Positions 14,193 through 25,533 of a stretch of 64,000 bases of DNA are shown here, in pieces. The notes under the pieces are model-generated. The model was not told the DNA's origin, searched no databases, and saw nothing but the letters and a program-made list of their open reading frames with translations. Source of the DNA: Tetraselmis striata (lineage: Eukaryota > Chlorophyta > Chlorodendrophyceae > Chlorodendrales > Chlorodendraceae); NCBI GenBank assembly GCA_006384855.1, contig VCJN01001413.1, positions 30,362 through 94,361 of the forward strand, read 5' to 3'. The translations under genes were made by a program, and so were the position numbers. Every line of letters begins with the position of its first letter. Position 1 is the stretch's first letter.

Positions 14193-16330
14193 TCAAACAC
14201 AATTTGAGAAGAGGAACTCGATCGCAAGCTCCAGGGTGCCATCGCATTCCTTCAGTGCATCCAGACACTTAGACCTGGCAAACCCCATACCCTGCAAGGG
14301 ATCATAAAAATCGTTAGACATAACTAAATGTCAGGAGGAGATGTAATAAAAGGCTGCGAATTCAGTATCTCACCATTAATTGCTGTATGGTGTCCCCGGC
14401 AGGGGGTTTAACGTAGCCATCATCTTCATGCCCCCTGCTAGGCTTCCCTTTCCGCCGCTTCAAATCCAGTCTGCGAACAGAGATTCATCCTTAGCCCTCC
14501 CCTCCCCCCCCCCCCCCCCCCACCCAACTCACACACGCACTCCCTTCAAACACATGTGCCCACAGTCCCTGTGCTGGCAAAACATGGTGAGATACCAACT
14601 CCAGTAGCATTCGGTAAGGAGGTGACAAGCGCTTACGTCTTTTGCACCTGCACGCCAGCAGGTCGTTTCTCCTGACGCTTGCCAAGCTTACCCTGCCACA
14701 TGCCATCCGCATTCCGAGGGTGAGAATTCACAACAAAGTGAATGGCATGGTAAGCTGGACAGATACGCGGCCAGGATTGGCGCTCTGTTGGTTTCTTACC
14801 TCCGCAGTACCCGGCCTTGATTCAGCGTCCGCCTTCGAATGCAGAGGAACTGTATTGGACACGTAAGCACCTTCCTGCATTCCCCCAGGTGCGTTACTAT
14901 CCACATGCATTTTTCTTGTTTCGCATCAACCATGTGTGACGACAAGCACACATTAGAAGACCCCAGATGCATCACACACCTGAGATGTGCGTGATGTGGC
15001 ATGTAGCACCTCCAGCCTCTGCCGCAGCCTCTTAAGCAGCTGTAGCTTCTGGTGTTTATTTAACTGCACAGGATCTGTGTCTGGTCACCAAAAGAAGGAT
15101 TGCACTTTAAGTCAGAGTCCCACGGTGTGCATAGAGGTCATCCTGTCAATCAAATGTCATCACCATCACGCGTAGTGTTACACCTCTGCAACGGATGGTA
15201 GCCCCTCCCCCCTCCTCTTTATTCAAAACTTGCAGGCACGTTCAGACATGTTCATATAGTGTGTGATGACCGCTGAGAGTCAGTGAATACCGCCGGAAAG
15301 ATATCTGCTGCCTTTACATGCGAAAGCAGCATACCCATAATAGATATAACGGGTGCGCTGATGTCTTGGCGGGTCTGTCCAGTCCCACCTACAGCTGACA
15401 TCTGCACATGCACAGGATCAGACCGTGCATGGTTCAATACTAACTGGTACACCCACACTGAGGTTGCAGGTAACTCGAGAAGTCACTGCAGTCGCACAGC
15501 AGTCACCTCACTGGCTGCTTCCTGAAGTTTCACGTCCACTTCATGAAGCTGCTCTGGCGTGAGGCCATACCTAGTGAACAGGAGACGATCGGTGGTTAGC
15601 CAGCATGCTGTGATATAATTTGCAGCATATATCCTCTGTGTCGTCCACACCTTTCTTGGGCATCCTTTTGCCACTGGTCCCTCATTTCTTTGGTTGGATT
15701 TTCTGGAACAAATGCCAGACATGCCCCAAATTTAGACACGATGGTCGCGATTTCCGCACTGAACTGAATATTGTGGGGTGCGGGGCATACTGCCAGATCT
15801 AATGATGAGGCCGGACTTCCGCTCCACATCGCTCTTTTCATTGTTGTCAGATCGGATGCGATCAATGTCTACCTGCAGTCCTGTGTAAGCTGCAATACGG
15901 GCGCTCAATACATGTAACAGCCACTCGAAACAATAAACGTTTATCACAAGCATGCCATGGCATACCTGCCAAGGACTGCTGGCCCAGAAGGCGCTGTGTC
16001 TGCCCGTTTAATTGCTGTATGAGTTTCCCTGGCAGGAGACCACTATCCAAAATCTGTACCCATCGCCCTACGCCGTGTTTCATGAGGCATAGCTTCAGAA
16101 TTTGCGCCTCCTCTTTTGTCCAGCCTGGAGAGGGGGTGAAGTTCCATCTGCATGCAAGCGTAGACGTGTATTTGTCAGCTCGACCTCTTCGTCGCAGTCC
16201 AACCGCATTGATGAATACATCGAAACGCCTATTGAAAGTTAACACTGGCCAAAGGGGCAGCAAGACCAGTTTCGCACACGCACAGCGATGCCGAGTCACC
16301 AATCTTGGGTCCTCTCTTCAGCTCCGCCAT
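14193..16330 (-). CDS. Myb/SANT-domain protein with C-terminal UBA domain, multi-exon
   Basis: Probable nuclear DNA/chromatin-binding protein; role unknown. Exons seen on the minus strand: 16330-16278, 16147-15966, 15889-15791, 15702-15651, 15570-15507, 15063-14980, 14874-14800, 14692-14648, 14568-14537, 14470-14374, 14291-14193. Phases agree at every junction and the lengths sum to 882 nt (293 residues). The SANT/Myb region is in exon 2 (PSPGWTKEEAQILKLCLMKH, GRWVQILDSGLLPGKLIQQ, LNGQTQRLLGQQSLA). Exons 3-5 read YTGLQVDIDRIRSDN, NPTKEMRDQWQKDAQE and RYGLTPEQLHEVDVKLQEAA. Exon 6 is a basic helix (LNKHQKLQLLKRLRQRLEVL). The last two exons give a UBA domain (DTIQQLMGMGFARSKCLD, ALKECDGTLELAIEFLFSN). 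Doubts: exon 1 uses a weak donor; an extra exon may lie near 15,360-15,410; if the donor at 15,506 is not used, translation stops at 15,483 and the UBA part would be a separate gene. Confidence 0.78.
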
Positions 16331-17240
16331 CTTGGCTGTGCAGCTACTTACCTGTGACCAGACCAAGCGGAGTGCGGCAAGAAGTCAGGCGAACACTATT
16401 GGGACTTCAGGACTTCATGAGTAGGTATCCTGGTCCCTGATGCAAAGCCTGGTTCTCGAATACATGACAAGTCGAGCGTCGCCCAGGCACAGCTTGCGTC
16501 GTTGGTGCGACGACAGGGTACGCCAAAGATAGGCGGCAACTCGGCAGGGCTGTAATACCGACAGGTGGCCTATCGTCGATTGAGCAGGTCCCACCACCCA
16601 GGAACTCAATGATCAGGTTAGGTCTCTGGAGAGGTCCGTGGAACAGCAGTCTCTGACCCTGTGCCACCGCGAGCCGTGACCCCCTCGCCTATGCGGTGCA
16701 CTGTGTCCACGAGGTCGTGGCGAACAAGTCACTGATGCCAGGTAGCGGTTTATGGGGTCGCTTTTTAGTCAACGGTTCGTGGGGTTCTGGTACTGAATCC
16801 CGGGGCGAACTTTACTTTTACTGCAACCCATGCTGCCCGTCGCGAGGGGTTCCGGCCTTCTGGGCGCGTCTTGGATTACAGGATAACTCAATGAAAAAGA
16901 AGCAGGACAGTAATAGGGCAGGTAGGCACTACAGGTACGCTTCCGGCAGTGCATGGGGTCTTGACACACGAGTATCGACTACTGTCAGACCGTACTACGG
17001 TACCGATTCGGCTCATCCCGGCAGCGCAACGCTCGCGTGCGGGGTTACCTAGCGACCACCGACTATACCGACCAAAAAGTTCACTATATAGGCATCATGG
17101 ATTTTAATGACGTCTCTGCGGCAACTTTCAAATTCGAAATTCAAATAAAATGCGTGTTAGCGTATTTATAGCGGCTTCGCCGCTCCGAGAAAAGGAGGCT
17201 GGGCCCTTATCATTGTAATATACGGTTCATCGATTGTGCA
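16331..17240. other. Intergenic region, no gene recognised
   Basis: A strong donor-like CAG|GTAAGT on the minus strand near 16,350 may end a 5' UTR exon of the SANT-UBA gene. Several ORFs of 80-120 codons occur on both strands but none shows a domain. A short AT-rich part with ttcaaattcgaaattcaaa (palindromic) lies at 17,125-17,150. Confidence 0.4.
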
Positions 17241-17500
17241 TATGTTAAGATCCATGTGGACATGGGGTCCATGTGTACATGGAGCGGTCCATGTGGACAT
17301 GGAGCCTCCATTGACCCATGTCCACATGGCCCCGTACCATGCATGTACACATGGAGCAATCCGGGTCATATCCGTGTGGACATAGGCAGTCTGTCGGCCC
17401 ATGTCCACATGGGTCGACCCATGTTAGCATGGAACGTCTGTCGCGCCCCATGTTCAAATGGGCCGCGCTGGGCAAGCCCATCTGCACATGGCCACGACGC
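17241..17500 (+). repeat. Left terminal inverted repeat with CCATGTNNACATGG array
   Basis: The first ~115 bp match the right end in inverse with few changes. About nine copies or variants of the dyad CCATGTNNACATGG (for example ccatgtggacatgg, ccatgtccacatgg) are spaced irregularly; the inner copies degenerate. Likely transposase-binding sites. Confidence 0.88.
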
Positions 17501-17779
17501 ACGGCGGCGGGTAAGACGTTGTTCGGACAGGCGCCGGATCGCGGTTACGACCCGGCCTTTGTACGGCCAGCAGGTGCTGGTTGGCGCTGCGGCGCCCGCC
17601 ATTCTGTGGACGAGTGCCGTGCCGGCGCGGGGGCTCCGATCGGGCGCCAGGTACAATCGCTACTGAAATCCCCTGCGGACAGGCCGTGCTCACTCGTCCC
17701 CACAGTAGCATTCAATCGCAGCTGCGCAACTCCCCTCACTTGGACCGCCTGTGCCTGGCTCTGGCCGCCTCTAGTCGAT

Positions 17780-20700
17780 ACTATGGCCTTAGGCAATACT
17801 GGTGCTACCGCAGGCGCTGCCGCATAGGAGGATGGGCCGGCCGAAGATCAACCGGAGGTTGAGGCACCATCGGTGGTGCAGGCGCTTCGCGACGTCTTCA
17901 ACAAGAGACTTCGTGAGTATGTGGGGCAACGTCGAGACAACCAGACGATGCGGACAGAGGCAGAGTACAATGAAGCCATGCCAAGCCTCCGTACCTTCGA
18001 ACAAACGACGAGAGAGGTGGGGCCCGCCGACATGCCTTGTTCGCAGGTTGCCCCCCGATATGGGCCACAGACCTCGAGGAAAGGCGGATTCGCGTGTTAT
18101 CACAATACAGTCTGACGTTTAGCCGACCCGATCGCGCACCAGCCCGCTCATCCTCTACATAGTACAGTTCCCGACTCTTTTGCCTCGTTGTTTGCGCATG
18201 TAGCCCCGCTGCTGGCGCCGATTCTACGGTACGGCATGTAATTGGGCGGGCACTTGCAGCCGCCGCCCGTACTGCCGTGCCGAGCCGAAATAAAGTGGCG
18301 CCGCGCCTCTGCCATGTACTGAGCAGGTGCAAAGTGCTCTTCTTGTTGGACTGTCGAGCAGGAATGATCCCGGGCCTGGGCTACAAAGCGCCGCTTCGAT
18401 ATCCTGACCTGCGGAGACTCCGATATGCTCATCCAGAGAGGGGACATAAATGTCTCTCTGGAGCAGGTGAAGCTCGTCAGTCACGCCGGGATGGTCGTCG
18501 AACACATCCGGGATTTGCACCTCAAAGGGGTGCACGCCAAGGTGTACCTCCCTGAGCCCTTCCATTGTCCCACTCTGCTTGTTGCCACTGCATGTTGGCT
18601 ACGTACACACCACTAAGTGTACCCTCCCCCCATCACACAGTGCAGCTCCATAAGCTTCACAAAATCATTCTGAAAAGGTACTGTAACATCCCTAGGCGTG
18701 TCGTCAAACTTTTATGCGAAACATGCGTCACCTGCGCCAAGCACAAAACTACTAAGGCTAAGGCCGGTCACCGGCCGATATTGTCCAAGGGCATGTTCGG
18801 GGCCCGTGGCCAGATCGACCTCATCGACTACTAATCATCAGAATACAAGGGCTACCGCTGCATGCTCACCTACATCGATCACGGCATCAACTTTTGCTTC
18901 TGCACTCCGATCCCCAACAAGGAGGTTTGTATGCCACAGTAGCGGGCAAGTTTGATATTTGCGTATTTGCGCGCCTATCCAACCCCCTTGCTTCCGCCTT
19001 CCCCCTTTCTTATGTAATCTGTGTATCTTATCACCGCGCCCCATCCATGCAGAAGGATACCATAGCTGGGAAACTGTTTCTACTCTTCTTTGTCCTTGGG
19101 CCGCCTGCCATCCTTCAAGCTGACAATGGTAGAGAGTTCTCCGTGTTGCCGACAAGCAACCGAGCAAGATAATCGGTCTCTCGGAGGAGGAAGCGAAGGA
19201 GGTTTGTGGGCTGTTGTGTAATAAATAGCATGCTGCTCGGGATGCATACAAGTGCAAGTCTAAGATATGCGCGTGTTGTGATTGCAAGTGATTGAAAGCA
19301 CCGAGAAGCTCTTGCATGCCTGCCAAATGGTAACATGTATGGAGAGCTACGCATAGCCCCAGCAGCGGCGGCATTGAAAGATTTAACCGCACCATTGAGG
19401 AGCACATCGCACATTGGTGTGATGAAAAGAAGTCATTTGCCCAATTGTCCTTTGACGAAAAGGAGGAGCAGGCAGAGGAGCAGGCGCGACAAGAGCAGCA
19501 GCCACAAGGGCAGGAAGACATGGATGCCTTCGAAACGCCAGCGCCTCTCCCAGTTGGTGAATGCCCGCAAAGCCGTTGCAGTATTGTTGGCCCGCCATGC
19601 TGCGCATGTACTGCACCATAGCATGAAGTGCTGAGCAATGACTATGTTAATGTGATTATAATCAACTCTTTAAGTAATACAACCATCGACAGTAGTAATC
19701 ATCACTACTCTTATTAACTTATGTTAATATTATAAATGTTGGGTTTTATATATAATTAGTGTTGCTGCTATTGGGTTATGTATATTAGGTTATGATGTTG
19801 TACATATTGTTATGATAATGTCCTCTAGCCAAGGCCATATGTTTGTAATGTATCTCTCTCTCTCTCCCTCTCTCTCTAAATAATACTTATTATTTTACTT
19901 TGTGTTTGCTGTATTATGTATTTATTTTGAATACTATAATTATGTAGCAGTGCTAGCTCGTATTCCACAGCATATGTATCATAACCACACAAGTGCTAAC
20001 TTATATTTCCTTGCTCCCCGCTCCTCCGTGTACACGAAAATAATCTGCCCATCACGTCCAGGATTAGCGTGAACGCGCATCACGATGAGCAGCTGCTCAC
20101 TCGCAACGAGGACTAGCAGACACTACGCGCCTACGTCCCAGACCCCAACTTGCCATGGGACCCGGACACATATTCCGCCCCATGCAAGGCTTGGTGCCAT
20201 GGTGGGCATTGCAAGATTGGGATGCTTATCCCCGCAGCCGGCCTTGTCAAGGGCCATCAGTGTGCGCGCGGCAAGGCGTTCTACCATGTCATATGCACAG
20301 ATAACCTGTTGTTGCTGCCAATCTTGTCAGCATGCCCGTTATGACATGGGTGTTACTGTGTCACTCATGTGTCTTGCACGCAGGTGGAACGGATGATGGC
20401 CTCTGCAGCAACGATTGCATGGCTGCAGGGACAATGGATGTGGTGCCTCGCTCTCTTGAAACAACAAGTGCAGCCACCAATGCAGCTTCCTCGTCCTGTG
20501 AGTCAGTGGGCCGTAAGAGGCAAAGGTCGCCCGAGGAGCCACCAGTGCTTCCGGCTGCAGCGGTGGAGGCTACTCCCCATGTCTTCCTGCAAGCACGTGC
20601 GGCCGTTGGCGATTATAGTCCAGTACCCCCCTCCCAACTGGCCAACATTCTGGGGCGGCGTGCAATCAGGGCTCAGTGCGGTGCTGCACAGGCCAAGCAT

Positions 20701-21337
20701 GCTAGGGTGATGCGTGCCCGGGTCGCTGCCAAGGCCGGCCCAGCACCATTGGTGGGTGATGTGGTCAGAGTGCTGTTGGCAAAGGAGGACCGTGACAAGG
20801 TGGACCCTAGATTCTTGACATGCGTGGTGAGTTATGTTATGCTCCTCTTGTTGTATACTGATGCCAGTTGCACGCAATGCTTGATGTGTCCCTGTGATGA
20901 CGCGCACATCTTCTTTCTCAAATGCTCTCCCCAACCCCCTGTTTTGCAAGTCACAGAATGCAATTCTTTCAGGGTGGCTGTGGACGCAGGTGTTATCAAG
21001 ACCACATATGGGCAGCAAGATATGGATCAGTTGCGCAACATTGTACCCGCGCGGGTGGGCTTGGCGGGTGTAGTAGAGAAGTGGAGCGACCAAGCATCAT
21101 GAAAGACGATCTCCCTCAGAGAATGTGTAAGATCTGTGTCACTATTTGGGGGCCGAGGAATGATCAAATGCGCATGTAAAGGGCCGCGTGCCACCAGTGT
21201 GTGCAGTTGCCGCAAAGCTGGTTGGAAATGCAACTCTAGATGTCACCCTGATAATAACTGCTGTCGGAACATTGAGGACCATGGTGCTGGCACTAGCGCT
21301 CAGGGAGCTGCCACCCCAGTCCGTGTAATGAACTAAA
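17780..21337 (+). pseudogene. Ginger-like integrase/transposase gene, intron-containing, decayed
   Basis: Parts in order on the plus strand. N-terminal region (VVQALRDVFNKRLREYVGQR) near 17,870. A second part near 18,395-18,560 (RRFDILTCGDSDMLI; MVVEHIRDLHLKGVHAKV) gives the His pair of the integrase zinc finger. After an intron, ILKRYCNIPRRVVKLLCETC and TCAKHK give the Cys pair. The core follows with the first Asp in GQIDLIDY and YKGYRCMLTYIDHG, an intron after NKE, the second Asp in PPAILQADNGREF, and the third acidic residue in IERFNRTIEEHIAHW (about 19,370). The second half (20,050-21,337) has CKAWCHGGHCKIG and ends in a Cys-rich tail CSCRKAGWKCNSRCH, typical of KRBA2/Ginger proteins. At least two in-frame stops (one directly after LIDY) show that this copy is dead. 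Exon limits are approximate. Confidence 0.72.
19640..20050. repeat. AT-rich stretch with (CT)n microsatellite inside the Ginger-like element
   Basis: Very AT-rich compared with its surroundings, with a CT repeat at about 19,850-19,878. Between the integrase core and the Cys-rich second half, so probably a large intron. Confidence 0.6.
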
Positions 21338-21474
21338 TTTTAGAATAAAATAAAATTTAACCGAAGTCTCTCTTTAATTTCACTCTAATTTAAAGTTAAT
21401 GGAATCTGCTACTTAATTTGAACTTAATTGAAATCGAATTATTTTTGCCTTAAAATGCGGACAGAAACTTACCA

Positions 21475-21750
21475 TATCACACATGGGCTTGATGACGTGG
21501 ATCCATGTGTAAATGGTCCAAATACCGCGCTCCATGCGCACATGGGCCGGTCCGTGTGTACATGGTCGTTTGTCGAGGGCAGTCCATGTGTACATGGGTC
21601 AGCCAACGACCCGTGTTCACATGGACCGTTTCCGGTGAACTCCATGTGTACATGGTACGGGCCATGTGGACATGGGTCAATGGAGGCTCCATGTTCACAT
21701 GGACCGCTCCATGTACACATGGCCCGCATGTCCACATGGATCTTAACATA
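21475..21750 (-). repeat. Right terminal inverted repeat with CCATGTNNACATGG array
   Basis: Inverted counterpart of the left terminus, with about eleven full or partial dyads (ccatgtgtacatgg, ccatgttcacatgg and others). Ends tccacatggatcttaaca. Identity with the left arm is high in the outer ~115 bp and falls inward, although the motif itself persists. Confidence 0.88.
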
Positions 21751-22089
21751 TACATTGTTGCATACGCCAGAGTTCGGGGCTCGCGTCGTAGTTCGCGAAC
21801 ACCTCGCGAACCTTTTGCGAACGAGCACTCGTTCTCCAAACTCATGGGTTTAGGCGGAAACTCCGTTTTTCGATTGCGCGTGCGGCATGCTCACGGTCTA
21901 CGCGTCTACGACCTTCGCATACGAAATCGGGCCTTTTATCTACGGAACCGGTAGTCGTAGCGGCAGTTCCGTTCGTTCGGCGATACACATAGCGCGCAGC
22001 GCGCCCTGGCCAAAATTGCCGGGCGCGCCGCGGGCGGCGGCGTGTTCAAATGCGCTGGCACAAGGCAGCCGGCCGCCATCTAGCTGCTA

Positions 22090-23207
22090 CAAGCAACGCC
22101 GCCAGGGTGGCTGCGGAGTGCGGACGCAGAGGATGGCGGGCAACATCGTGCGTGGGCGCCTCGGGCCCAGCTTCCTAGCCGGCATTTTGCCTACCTCGAT
22201 GCCCTCATTGTTGCACATGACGACGGCGCGGTTGAATTCGACCCGGCTTGGTACTTTGAGCCAGGGTTGGACGACGGCTGCCGCAAGCAGGGTGGCCCAT
22301 CCGTCGGACGTCCCGACCGGCTCCCGCCTCGGCCTTGGCAAAAATCCTCCGAAGATGGCCGGCGCGAGGAGAAACGCCGGCGCTCACACCTTGATAGCAT
22401 TTGGTACCCGCGCTATATCGTTGCGCCCCCGCGCGGGCCGGCCGGCGGCCACAAGCCCTCGCATGCATGGGACGAGTTCCGGTTCAAATTCCGGACGCCG
22501 TACCCAATGTTCAGTTGGTACCTTCGGGAATCGAGGAAGCAAGCAAGGCGGGCATTTTCCTAGACGAGACTGTGAGAAAGGGCGGGCAGTAGCCGGCGCC
22601 TCTCGGCTTGAAGATAGCCGCTGCGCCGCGGTTCCTGGCGCTAGGCGTGCCCGTCTCTAGCCTAGAGGACTCATCACATATGTCACCGAAGACCCTCGCT
22701 GGCTTATCCTTCGGAGAAGACATCCATAAGGGCGAAGCTCAAACTAGTATCGGTTGGTTGCGTTGGTTCAGACATACATTTCGGAAGGAATGGATACGCG
22801 GCTCGCGCAATCTCGCCGCATTGAAACAAGCTCAACTGGTCTTTGCGGTTGTATTGCGGGTTCCATGGCGCCGTGACCAGCCAGGACACCACCCACGTTC
22901 CAATTGACGATTGCCCCTCAGCTCAAAACGCCTTGCTGACTAGAAAGGAGGGCAGGCCTACCTACGCCTTCAACACATGTAGTGTGAGCCATGTCAAGTG
23001 CGCCATGCCCTCCTTGACTCTCCTGCCTACTTTTGCACCTACGATGCGTTGTCTTACTTTCTTGCAGCATTGATGCCATGCTCGCCACTTGCGCTTACAT
23101 ATATGCGTTAATGTTGTTCTCGCAGGTGGGCCCAATCTGTCCATGGTCCTTTTTGTGGAGGAAGGAATGACAAAATATCGTGCGGGATGACCCCTTCATC
23201 AACCAGG
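22090..23207 (+). pseudogene. PIF/Harbinger transposase remnant
   Basis: DDE nuclease of PIF/Harbinger type, in pieces. Near 22,400-22,560: SIWYPRYI, then AWDEFRFKFRTPYPMFSWYL, the conserved entry of this family. Near 22,590-22,690: PLGLKIAAAPRFLALGVPVS and SHMSPKTLAGLSF. Near 22,850-23,000: LYCGFHGAVTSQDTTHVPID, then CPSAQNALLTRKEGRPTYAF and NTCSVSHVK, the region around the first catalytic Asp. After a probable intron, VHGPFCGGRNDK and a shifted continuation near 23,150-23,207 match the segment around the second Asp, ending at a donor CAG|GTAAGC. The pieces need more than one frame; the third acidic residue is not seen. No termini recognised. Confidence 0.65.
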
Positions 23208-23240
23208 TAAGCACGCACATATTATATACAAAATTATAAC

Positions 23241-23495
23241 CACTAGGCTCCCAGCATGTCTCGTAATTACACTGTAATGGCCCGTAATCGTTATTTTCCC
23301 ACGGAATGGGCTTGTAATCGCCGTATATACCGTGTAATCGCCACTTTTCTGGTAGGCTCGGTAGTCGCACTTGCGTGCCCGGCTGCCCGCGGTCCGTAAT
23401 TCCTACTAGTATCTAGGCTACCAGTAGCATGTGCCATCCCCACAGTACATTGTACCCATATCGCGGCTTGCGCGGCAACCCGTAACATGTGGCGC
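23241..23495 (+). repeat. 255-bp direct repeat, left copy (GTAATNGC-rich)
   Basis: Nearly identical to 26,529-26,783 from cactaggctcccagcatgtc to the cggcaac.cgtaac block. Internally it carries five to six copies of a YGTAAT(T/C)(A/G)C-like motif (cgtaattac, tgtaatggc, cgtaatcgt, tgtaatcgc, tgtaatcgc). Lies directly 3' of the Harbinger remnant. Confidence 0.85.
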
Positions 23496-24862
23496 CGAGT
23501 AGTGGTGTGCCATGCGGCGTCGCAACTCCACGCGCCGTATTCCCGAGGGCAAGGAGGGCTGGACGCCTGCCACGGGGACTTGGGAAGCGGAGATCAAGAG
23601 AGTGCGCTACGACGCGTGTGGCGCCTCTATCTCGAAGACTCAATTCTAAGACAATCATAGATGGAGGGATGCGTGCGCCGAGCCTCCGGACACCGCCGCG
23701 CTGATCGCAGCCGGTGGTAATGGCGCCCTTGCTGCACCGTACGTCCGTCACGCCTCTGCCCCGTCCGGACCCGGTTAGACCGAAAAGCGGGGCGAGCCGG
23801 GTGATGCATCGATGCTTTCGCCGCCGCCATCCCCCCCGCCTCTCTCTCCGCCGCTCCCGTCTCCCCGGAACTAATCAGCGAGCCCCGCACTACCCATCGG
23901 TGGGGAGGGGCTTTTGGTGTCGTCTGATAATGGCATGGCAGCAAGCATGGCACCGCAAGAGATGAATGCCGAGCTTCACGTGGGCGGTCATAGCCAACAC
24001 GTTCGGGACGCGGGGGAGCTTTCTCGGCCAAGTACCCCCCCCCCCCCCCCCCCCCCCCACCCACCCATGTTGCCTTCCCTGAGTCCCGTTATTACACCTG
24101 AAATTAAAATTGAAATTGATTACAACTGCTAGTATGTTGCATCCACTCGCCCGGACTGAGTTGTTCTTACGACTTGCTATCTCTGACCATGACAGGGAAC
24201 ACTAGGTGTAATTACAGCTCAAGCTAACGGCCTTGCTCATGTGTCCCTCCTCCTTCCAGCGGGCTGAAGCTAGGGCAGCAGCGCCCCCCTGCTGTCCCTA
24301 CCTAAGCCAGATCTATCCCATTCAGAGCTCAGCATGCAATAAGCTTAGGCAGCCGAAGAATCCCGCTTGCAGCTACCAAGGTGAGATGGGGGAAGGGGGC
24401 TGGCCGGAATAGATATATGTGGTGCTCAGTATTCGTCCCCCGCTGAGCCGGCTAGTATGATTGGTGGGGGCTGCGATGCCCTCCGACATGTAATTGGGTA
24501 GGTGTTGCTTGTTGTGGTTGTGGGAATCAGCGGTGTGTGTTCTGTGTGTGGTGAGTTCCCGGGTGTGTGGTGGTGTATGAGCTGCACCGGGCACATGGTT
24601 AGTGGTGGGCGGTGGTCTTGCTGCAGTGGGTCGCTCAGCAGCTTAGTGGTGCGAGCTGCTAGACGGGTGGGTTACATCATCTTCCGTTTCCCACTCGCTG
24701 TCTGAGCCGCGGGTGCCAGAGAGGCGTGGCTTGCTCATGCTGCGGTTGCGCGTGGCGCCGTACGAGCGGCTGCGGCCCATGGGATGCTGCTTCGTATGTT
24801 TCAGCTGTTGTGGCTGCCTTGCCCTTGCCTGCTGGGGTGGGCTGGCTGGGGTGACGTTCCAG
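23496..24862. other. Region with no recognised gene; C tract at 24,036-24,057
   Basis: Several ORFs below 150 codons on either strand without domain signal. Holds a 22-base C run followed by caccc repeats. G-rich on the plus strand from 24,490. Confidence 0.35.
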
Positions 24863-25120
24863 CTAGATGGAGAGGCGCTGTGGGTTGCGCAGCTGGTGTG
24901 ACTCCGCTGCGAGGCTGGCCAGGTTGGCTGCTATTGCGGGTTTGCTGGCAGGAGAGGACTGTGCAAGCAACTCTGTGGTTGCGGTGGTGAGGTGGTGGAG
25001 TTCCGCCAGTCGTTCTGTGGTGCCATTGGGTGTGCCCTCCCGGAATGTGCGATGCACTGTTGTGCGTTGGGGGGAATCGAGGGATATGCCAGCCATACAT
25101 GGTGTCTCTGCTGCCGCACG

Positions 25121-25531
25121 CTAGGCGGTGTCCACCTCCATGGCGCTGTCGTTCTCCTCGTAGTTTAGTTCGAGCTCTTCATCGTCGTCCGCATGCGCTC
25201 CAGACATGGCAGTTGCCGCTGAGGATGTGGCGCTAGGCGCAGGGGCTGGGTGTGTTGCTCCTGGGGCGCGCTCCGTTGCTGCTCCGCGCTGGTCGATGGT
25301 TGCCAGTGCATCTGCAACCGCTCCGCACCTCGGTGGTACGTGCTCAAACCCAGGGGGGGAGCGTCTCGGACTTGGGGTGTGGTCTGGATTGCTGGGGTCG
25401 CTGGAGGTGGCAGTTGGTTTGGGCATGATGGTGGTGGGGCTGGCGATGTGTCGGCATGGCGCCTCTCGGTTGGTGCCGGAGTTGGCTCGGCCTTTATCTC
25501 CCCGCACGCTGTTGACACTGTCTTGCGCCAC
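25121..25531 (-). CDS. Hypothetical protein with acidic C-terminus
   Basis: 136 residues, Pro/Ala/Thr-rich, ending in a strongly acidic tail (DDDEELELNYEENDSAMEVD). It follows the larger ORF at 25,534-26,454 almost without gap but in another frame, so the two may be one protein separated by an indel or read as two cistrons of one mobile element. A further minus ORF (24,863-25,096; TTERLAELHHLTTATTELL) follows in the same direction. No family recognised. Confidence 0.4.
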   Translation of the reverse strand: MAQDSVNSVRGDKGRANSGTNREAPCRHIASPTTIMPKPTATSSDPSNPDHTPSPRRSPPGFEHVPPRCGAVADALATIDQRGAATERAPGATHPAPAPSATSSAATAMSGAHADDDEELELNYEENDSAMEVDTA

Positions 25532-25533
25532 TG

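Larger units (their letters stand above)
17241..21750 (+). mobile_element. Ginger-like DNA transposon (integrase-type transposase, KRBA2/GIN-related)
   Basis: About 4.5 kb between inverted termini that both end in TGTTAAGATCC (left from 17,243, right to 21,748), matching the 5'-TGTNR ends described for Ginger elements. The inside encodes a retroviral-type integrase with a Cys-rich KRBA2-like tail and no gag, RT or envelope. TA flanks both ends; a clean 4-bp target duplication is not visible (left cata, right tata), so the flanks may have drifted. Multi-intron gene; now inactive (see the gene entry). Confidence 0.8.

Noticed and set aside
14728-14910. Plus-strand exon-like reading (YPALIQRPPSNAEELYW) opposite a SANT-UBA exon
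   Set aside because: Splice-like sites exist on both strands here, but only the minus strand connects in phase to neighbouring exons.
17241-21750. Polinton or LTR-retroelement origin for the integrase element
   Set aside because: No capsid, polymerase, gag or RT genes, and the ends are inverted repeats with TGTTA; a DNA transposon of Ginger type fits better.
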